Source of the DNA: Watersipora subatra
Lineage: Eukaryota; Bryozoa; Gymnolaemata; Cheilostomatida; Watersiporidae
NCBI RefSeq assembly: GCF_963576615.1
Contig: NC_088708.1
Span: 54,237,196 to 54,301,195, forward strand
Direction of reading: 5' to 3'
Length of the DNA: 64,000 bases
Shown here: positions 63,326 through 64,000 of the stretch, one piece after another
Layout of the letters: every line of letters starts with the position of its first letter
Numbering within the stretch: the stretch's first letter is position 1
The notes under the pieces: generated by a model
Seen by the model: the letters and a program-made list of their open reading frames with translations, nothing else
Database searches by the model: none
Told to the model about the DNA's origin: nothing
Program-made: the position numbers and the translations under genes

Positions 63326-64000
63326 GTGAAAGTAAGCAATGTCATAGAAGACTTATTTGATATTTTAAAAAAACACCTACACAATACAAAACAAAAAAGA
63401 CTTGTTTGTGCCAGCTATGAAAACCACTGCATTATTCAACTCTTTCTGGCCAAGAACAACCAGAGACATGCGCTACAAACCATGTAGAGTTGTAGATGAG
63501 TGAAGTACTTGCAGGTGTATTTTATTTATTTTCTGCACCGTCTTACTTTTAATCTAAACTGCAAAGTATTACTAGTACAAATACTAATTAAAACTAAATT
63601 ACCACGATGGACAGAAAATCTATTCATGTATAGTTATGTAGTACGTGTTAAAACGATATTCCAAAATTTTTTTATAACCACCAACACAAGTAAAATTAAA
63701 ACATTGTGCTTAATCTTTTGCAAAGGGTTCCCACGCTGTTGCCTCATTTTGAGGATTTTAGTGGGAAAGTTTCTGATCTGATCTGAGGTAGTTTAAATAA
63801 AAAATGTTTAATATGGATTCAGATGTTTACTTCATATTTGGCTTCTATTATCCTCTTGACTGGTAACCACACTCCTTACACCTCTTTCTATTAATATTTT
63901 CTGCTCTTTTGTTTCCATCACTCAATATTTTTACTCACAATTTTCAATCTCATCATAGCTGCCTGATGAGATAAGAGATATTGCTTTCCTATCTTCTGTT
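63326..64000. other. Unassigned AT-rich end of window
   Basis: No gene, repeat or element recognised. Confidence 0.4.

Overview
This is a 64 kb stretch of an AT-rich animal nuclear genome. Coding sequence comes in short exons with canonical GT..AG borders, introns are 0.1 to 4 kb, and there are retrotransposons, MITEs, tRNA-derived SINEs, minisatellites and a nuclear-type tRNA. The repeat landscape (CR1/jockey-like LINE relics, a Ty3/Gypsy element with a fused zinc knuckle, many intronic minisatellites) fits a spiralian or other invertebrate bilaterian. The species cannot be named from the sequence.

Four protein-coding genes were assembled exon by exon, and each gives one continuous reading frame. 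(1) 264-11783 (+): the 3' part of a KIF12-like kinesin, covering the end of the motor, a coiled coil and a proline-rich tail; its 5' part lies outside the window. (2) 23713-39442 (+): a complete SH2D4A/B-like SH2 adaptor in 12 coding exons, predicted 517 aa. (3) 42932-40215 (-): a complete two-exon G-protein gamma subunit of 65 aa. (4) 61048-48005 (-): a complete CBL E3 ubiquitin ligase in 11 coding exons, predicted 657 aa, with tyrosine-kinase-binding module, RING, proline-rich region and UBA. A tRNA-Ala(UGC) gene lies at 43775-43846 (+).

Between and inside these genes: 14.5-20.0 kb holds a dead Ty3/Gypsy element (minus strand, both LTRs, primer site and polypurine tract visible) that appears to have landed in an older LINE copy. 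20.6-21.2 kb is a hAT-type MITE with a perfect 8-bp target duplication. 44.2-46.6 kb holds two LINE relics facing each other, one broken by a 21-bp minisatellite. 61.9-63.3 kb holds a further LINE fragment and a 200-bp direct duplication. The introns carry two long-palindrome elements bounded by TTAA, a PIF/Harbinger-like MITE, a MITE with an 11-bp target duplication, several SINE heads and about fifteen minisatellite arrays with units of 14 to 73 bp.

SH2D4, G-gamma and CBL all belong to receptor signalling, but nothing in the sequence shows that they are co-regulated. I found no convincing new multi-gene system. The least ordinary features are the minisatellites (long open frames, one open in all six frames, one inserted in a LINE ORF), the two TTAA-bounded fold-back elements, and alternative exon or splice choices in CBL.
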